DNA from: Anthonomus grandis grandis
Lineage: Eukaryota; Arthropoda; Insecta; Coleoptera; Curculionidae
Direction: 5' to 3'
Assembly (NCBI RefSeq): GCF_022605725.1
Contig: NC_065553.1
Coordinates: forward strand, 6,076,001-6,140,000
DNA: 64,000 nt
Position numbers and translations under genes: made by a program
Part shown: positions 59,290 to 64,000 of the stretch, piece after piece
Layout of the letters: each line of letters starts with the position of its first letter
Position numbering within the stretch: the stretch's first letter is position 1
Notes under the pieces: model-generated
Databases searched by the model: none
What the model was told of the DNA's origin: nothing
Seen by the model: the letters and a program-made list of their open reading frames with translations, nothing else

Positions 59290-60100
59290 CGTAAAAGTAG
59301 AGGACCAGGCAGGCTAATGACAGTAAGAACGATAGAACTAAAAGAAAATGTACTGGCAAAGATAGAAAAAGATCCAGGTTTCAATTTGATACAACGGGGC
59401 AATTTGAAACATTTTTAAAGAACATTTGTTGTACCCATACCACATTTAACGCGTTCAGGATTTTCTTCCTGTAGATTAAATTTAACGTAATGCATTCTGT
59501 CAATGGATTTTGCACAAACTGGTTCAAAATCCCTCAACTACTAACTCTTATTTTTTTTACGGATGAAGCCAGTTTCTCAAGAAATGCAATAAGGAATTTT
59601 CACAATAACCATGTTTGGGCAGAAGGCAATCCACGTGAGGTACTTGAAGATCGCTTTTAATATCAGTTCTCGTTAAACGTTTGGGTGGAAATTATAATTA
59701 TATTCCTAATTGGACCAGTATTTTTACCAAGAATACTTACTGGCGAGGTATACTGCAACTTTTTGGAACAAACGCTACCTCAGTTTCCGAAAGATGTAAC
59801 ATTGGCCAAAAGAAATGCAATGTAGTTTATGCACGATGATGCACCAGCACATTTTAGCTTTTTGGCTAGACAGTTTTTAACAGTTACATACGGAAATTGC
59901 TGGATTGATCGACGTAGACCTCACGTATGGGCCTGCTCGATCCCCGAACTTAAACCTCCTGGATTATTTTCTATAAGGACACCTAAAGTCATTAGTTTAT
60001 ACTACTGTACTACTGTTTTTGAAAGTGTTCAGGAGTCGATGAGGAGAAAATTGGATTCTTGCATCCAAGCAAGAAATAGTAATTTTGAATAGTTTTAGTA
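59290..60100 (+). pseudogene. Rosa-like transposase relic
   Basis: Pieces are FFTDEASFSRNAI..FHNNHVW (first Asp), then FSLNVWVEII, GPVFLPRILTGEVYCNFLEQ and FMHDDAPAHFSFLARQFL (second Asp). After a frameshift near 59925 comes PARSPNLNLLDYFL, where the SPD Asp is Asn but the later LLD Asp (third catalytic) is present. The final frame ends at TAG 60090-60092. It differs from the other copies in the second-Asp word (MHDDAP against QQDGAP), so it is a separate subfamily. Confidence 0.75.
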
Positions 60101-60299
60101 AATTAAGAAATATACTAATCATTATATTACATTAATTTTGGGTAATAAATAACTCTTATTATCAAAATTCTTTTTTGGCCCGTATCTTCGAAACAAAGCG
60201 TCCTATCAAAAACCATAAAAGGACAAAATATCCCTAGAATAGTCCAAGGAATAATTCTTTAAATTTTTGCCCCATGTTTAGTTTTTAAGGATAATCTTA

Positions 60300-60985
60300 A
60301 ACCGGATAATCTTAAGACGGATCTATGTTTAGTAGAATTACAAAAGAAAATTATTTGTTTTGATCATTTGGATCATCAAGAGGATCCTAACTCGTTCAAT
60401 ATTACCGTACATGCACCACTAGAAACTTCAGATCATAAATTAAAAACCGTAACATCTGAACGACAAATGAAAACTCAGAATCCACCTGTACCTTGTAGTT
60501 CTCTTCATTTCCTCCGAATGATGTCTGCTTTAAAAGCAATAATCCTTCAGTGTGTACAAGCTAGATTTCATAGGTGATTTTGGCAGGTATGGAGGCTTAT
60601 ATTCGGAATACCTTAAAAAGCTCTTCAGACAGCAAACCGTGGTTAAAAGCAAACACTCTACTTCCAAAACCCCGCAAATGGTATAAACTTTGTTGCCCTA
60701 AGAAATGCATGATGAAAAGCAGACGATCGAAACCTGCAAATAAAAAGATAATGAGACATATTCATCTTGATGCTGGTCGTTACTTGCATCATTTATGTCA
60801 CTGAATTCAGTTGAAAAGTATCTATGTCTTATTCATCAAATTTTTCAAAATAAGGACAATTATGGCCGAGGTTTGAAAGCTAAAGACTTTCCTCTTGGCT
60901 ATCTTTAGTGTTCGTGTTTTTATTAAAGAATTATTGACGAGTGAAATTAATATTATAAACATCTTAGCCTAAGTTCGAGTCATCT
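60300..60985. other. Unclassified stretch with two adjoining open frames
   Basis: 60368-60577 and 60574-60804 on the plus strand are overlapping open frames of 69 and 76 codons. The first starts MDHQEDPNSFN and its frame is open somewhat further upstream. They may be parts of one decayed gene. I do not recognise a domain in either. Confidence 0.2.
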
Positions 60986-60989
60986 CAAT

Positions 60990-62340
60990 GAAAGTGAGAA
61001 CATGATATTTATCTTGTCCTAAATTTCAGTGTTAGCACTGATGTCTCTGGTCCATGTCTCAAACTTATACAGGACCACAGGGATCAATATTGTATTTTTT
61101 CAGTTTCACTGTTCTTAGTTAACTTCGTGGTCAAAACAAATTGCTCAGTGCACCTACGACTCTGTTTCCGTATGCATTTCATATTGTATATATATTTGAT
61201 ACTGTATTTCCTTTTAAATATTTTTTTCCATTAATCTGTGAGCCCATGTACTTCACTGCAAAAGACCCATTATCTGTTGTTAAGTTTATGTCTCTCTGTA
61301 ATTCACTTCGATCTAATATCATGTATTTAATTTTTTTCTTTACTTATCCTGTGTTTTATTATTTTCTCTTCTATTGGAGTATAGAGTCTTTTAAGACCTT
61401 CCTTTGGGTTGCACATAATCTCCAAATCGTCCACGTATGCTAACGCATTGACTTTCTTGTCCATTTCTACAGCCTTAAAGATGAGGCTGTATCACTTATC
61501 ATACAATGCCTGTATCACTTATTCCAGAGCTACGTTAAAAAGTAATATGAGAGCGTGTCACCCTGTCGTAGCCCACTTTAAATATTGAAGGATTCTGACG
61601 TTGTTCCCTCAACTTTGCACATCTTCGACAGATTAATGAGTTTATTTAGGACATTTTTTTCATGATAATCCATAGGCTTTTGCAATGGTTTCTGTCATAA
61701 GAGTATATAGTCTACAAGTAGAACAACGGTAGCTTGAGCATGTTTCTATTGCTTTTTCAAAATTTGTCTTGTGTTGAATATCCAATCTTTTATCCCCCTA
61801 TCCTTTCAACCGCCAAACACTAATATTGATACAAAAGAAGTCAGTCTGTTTCGCAAATTATTAGAGAGTATTTTGTACATGAAAGACAATAGTTAGACCC
61901 CTTTGTAGTTTTGACACATATTTTTCATCCATTTTCCTTCTTTCATTCATTAAGCATTGCTTCTTTCCTCCAGATCTGTTTGGTAAGATTGTGTATTTGG
62001 TTTTTCATATTTGGTTCTAAATTCTACTTGAATGTTATGCCTGATACCTTTCTATTTTTAAATTTTTTGATGGCCTCTTGGACTTCGTTTATAAAAGGAA
62101 AAAATCACTCTTCCCAATTGTATTTTTATTATCCGTTACCTCCTCTAAGGGTTATCTAGCTCCTGCATATTCAACAGCCCTTCAAAAGATTGTTTCCATC
62201 GCTCTACTATTTTTTTTCTTCACATGTTTGCCTTATTTTCTCATAGAAGGTTCTCATTATTTCCTTATTATAATGCTGCAGTATATCATCAATCTTTTCT
62301 ATTATTCATAGCTTTGTTGGCGGTGACAGTTCTGAACGCA
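60990..62340 (-). pseudogene. RTE-like LINE polymerase, broken
   Basis: The minus-strand reading from 62340, with many stops, begins TFYEKIRQTCEEKK then RWKQSFEGLLN. Next are FINEVQEAIKKFKNRKVSG, then a TYKIL-like region (SFMYKILSNNLRNRL), IFNTRQILKKQ, and VRQGDTLSYYFL near 61560. The active site is NALAYVDDLEIMCNPKEG (codons about 61428-61439). VKYMGSQIN follows near 61230. This is the canonical order of an endonuclease-reverse-transcriptase LINE (WK..FE.LLN, EV..AI...KN.KA.G, GLRQGD.LS, YADD). It is of the same broad class as the one at 27.2-28.7 kb. Confidence 0.7.
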
Positions 62341-62636
62341 TCCCGGATCTGTCAGCAACTCTTCATCCTTTAAGGATATGCGCATGCGTGATTCATTACC
62401 TACCGGTTCGGAATTTATTTGAACCGCGAACGACGATCCACGGACTATCAACATCGAAATTTATTTGGGTTAGTATAGGTTATGTTTTTCGATTGTTTTG
62501 TTTACGAAGGAGTTTCTTTTCTTTGAACAGTAAAGGTTTAAGGCAGAGAAATGGCTAAGGAATACTGTAAATTTTAATGGAGTTATTTTTTCTGAGTCTC
62601 CTTCCTGTTCTTTATAATATGGGGATTCAACAAATC

Positions 62637-62675
62637 GATCACTGACTAATGAACTGGCATCATTAGTCAGTGATC
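62637..62675. repeat. Perfect 16-bp inverted repeat (hairpin, 7-nt loop)
   Basis: The left arm GATCACTGACTAATGA (62637-62652) and right arm TCATTAGTCAGTGATC (62660-62675) are exact complements. The loop is ACTGGCA. Confidence 0.9.
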
Positions 62676-63166
62676 ATTCGAAAATGTTAAAAATACAGGT
62701 TATCATGAAATTGTGGGGAAAATGTTATCAAAATATCCAACATTTTTGAGAACTTTTAAGAGGTTCTCCAAAGTCCTCATCACTGGAACTTAAATGATCA
62801 GACGTTGTAATTTTATCATGGACAACTAATCTAAAACAAAATCGATTTAATTAAAACAGCAAATGCTAGTTAAGCAACAAACTACCCGTAAAACTAATAA
62901 AAAACAGTAGGATAAGCAAATATTATTTGTAACAGTGACCATTATTGATTTTAAATTTAAAAATGAAATAAAATAAGCACTACTTGTCAGAAAATAAGCA
63001 CGAAAAGAGTGAGTAGTCAACATACCTCAAATATGTCATTAAAAATCCACTGCGCAAGTCCAGAACTCAAAATTCCAATGAGAGTCCAAGGATCAATTGA
63101 ACTAGTTACAAATTGATGCTGAGCAAGTAACAAAACATCCGCGAACCGCAGGTTTCGAACTAGAAG

Positions 63167-63249
63167 TTCAGGACTGGTCACCGCGAACACTCTTTTTAAC
63201 AATGCGTATGCGAAGTAATTCTTAACTTGTCCAGGACTGTTACCGCGAA
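63167..63249 (+). repeat. Short direct repeat pair, TCAGGACTG-TCACCGCGAA type
   Basis: 63167-63187 and 63229-63249 match at about 17 of 20 positions, 62 bp apart. Further CCGCGAAC words lie at about 62424 and 63140. This may mark an unrecognised repeat element. Confidence 0.45.
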
Positions 63250-64000
63250 TAAAGCTATTAGTACTACTTAATTATTTTACTCGAATAAAGTGACTATCCT
63301 CTCTACGAGTACCACAACAAGACCTATTATTCATTCTGTATATTTTTTTAAATTTATTTATTTGATCAAATAGCTGCATTTATTTACTAGCATCAATCTC
63401 AAAACAAAATATTATATATCATACTTGTAGTAAAAGAGATGAAATGCTCATAGGATGTTCCATTTTAGGATAACAATTTCCAGTTTGCCATATGGCCATA
63501 TCGCCTAGATAAAACGTAAAATCCGAACCTAACTCGAAGCACCTATAAGACTTTATTTCCTCATAGAATCAACTCGGTTATCCCTGTTCCAGCACGTGTC
63601 ACCCTTTTCGCATCCCTAAAAAAAGACTGGCTGCATGACTGACCACCCAGAAGGGTCAGTTACGGACCCTTTAGACATGCGCCATAGTACGTGGCTGACC
63701 AGCGGCCAATTTATTGTCCTTCAGCCTCGTTTCGGATTGGAATAAATGGCGTTGAGAATCGAGTTGTGGAAACAAGATAATTTATAGAACGCTCGAAAAT
63801 CAGTGGCGTAGTTAATGGAAATTTTTCACAAAAAGAAAAAACCAAAACATCACGACTCCATAAATTATTTATGAAAAAAGAAACCTTCCCCCGCGTAGTA
63901 AATGTATGCAAACGGTAAGCGAATGCAAAAGAATCCGCCGCGATATATCAAAAATCTCTCATACAAATGTTCCCGATGATACGTCATAGTAAAACGCACA

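Larger units (their letters stand above)
62341..64000. other. Intergenic; hairpin, short direct repeats and an island richer in G+C
   Basis: The perfect hairpin at 62637-62675 is listed separately. About 63430-63960 is a long island less A+T-rich than the surroundings, with GCCATATGGCCATATCG, CAGCACGTGTCACC, TGGCTGACCAGCGGCC and CATAAATTATTTATG. I see no coding sequence. The small minus-strand frames at 63017-63202 and 63711-63911 are not recognised. Confidence 0.35.

Noticed and set aside
61141..62311. Three plus-strand frames of 77-100 codons rich in Phe and Leu
   Set aside because: They are antisense to the RTE-like LINE, whose polymerase motifs read on the minus strand.
1..64000. tRNA, rRNA and CRISPR search by eye
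   Set aside because: No GGTTCGAATCC-type B-box in a cloverleaf, no rRNA words and no regular direct repeats with unique spacers.

Overview
This is a gene-poor, A+T-rich stretch of an insect nuclear genome. A beetle is my best guess, but that guess rests only on overall texture. The evidence for an insect is the one host gene, which has two very short introns (46 and 51 bp) and one long intron, together with the mix of transposons: rosa-like DD41D elements, a Tc1 element, a DD82E element, Penelope-like elements, BEL/Pao, a miniature LTR element and many decayed LINEs. I see no tRNA or rRNA genes, no CRISPR and no bacterial-type operons.

The only convincing host gene is a four-exon gene at 16594-21236 (+). 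It encodes a leucine-rich-repeat protein of about 444 residues with a signal peptide, one membrane span and a short acidic cytoplasmic tail. Nearly everything else that looks coding is transposon debris.

Layout. 0-1.5 kb: rosa-like DD41D transposase. 3.5-5.6 kb: DD82E element with 37-bp inverted ends. 5.6-7.9 kb: LINE fragment, Penelope-like endonuclease fragment and a decayed satellite. 9.4-11.4 kb: LINE tail and BEL/Pao polymerase. 13.6-16 kb: transposase tail, LINE fragment and a TA-flanked MITE. 16.6-21.2 kb: LRR gene. 22.4-23.4 kb: rosa-like pseudogene. 24.4-25.5 kb: first copy of a roughly 1-kb element with 8-bp target duplications. 27.2-29.3 kb: LINE interrupted by a miniature LTR element, then a second LINE. 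30.2-32.1 kb: broken DUF7869-type gene. 32.7-33.5 kb: LINE. 34.6-35.7 kb: tandem array of a roughly 161-bp unit. 37.3-38.9 kb: nearly complete Tc1 element. 39.3-41.4 kb: solo DD82E end and a Penelope-like element. 43.4-49 kb: LINEs, a transposase relic and a two-unit duplication. 51-53.6 kb: two LINEs head to tail. 55-56.6 kb: rosa-like element. 57.1-58.0 kb: second, inverted copy of the 8-bp-TSD element. 59.3-62.3 kb: transposase relic and an RTE-like LINE. 62.6 kb: perfect 16-bp hairpin.

Between the transposons lie about a dozen stretches of 150-500 bp that are visibly richer in G+C, do not encode proteins and hold motif-like words (ATGGC[C/G]GCC, ATGCAAAT, Gli-like ACCACCC, CACGTG). I read these as candidate cis-regulatory islands of a developmental gene outside the window. 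That is an inference and needs cross-species conservation data. No wholly novel defence-like or other gene system was found. The best candidates for new description are the DD82E element, the 8-bp-TSD family, the miniature LTR element and the DUF7869-type gene.
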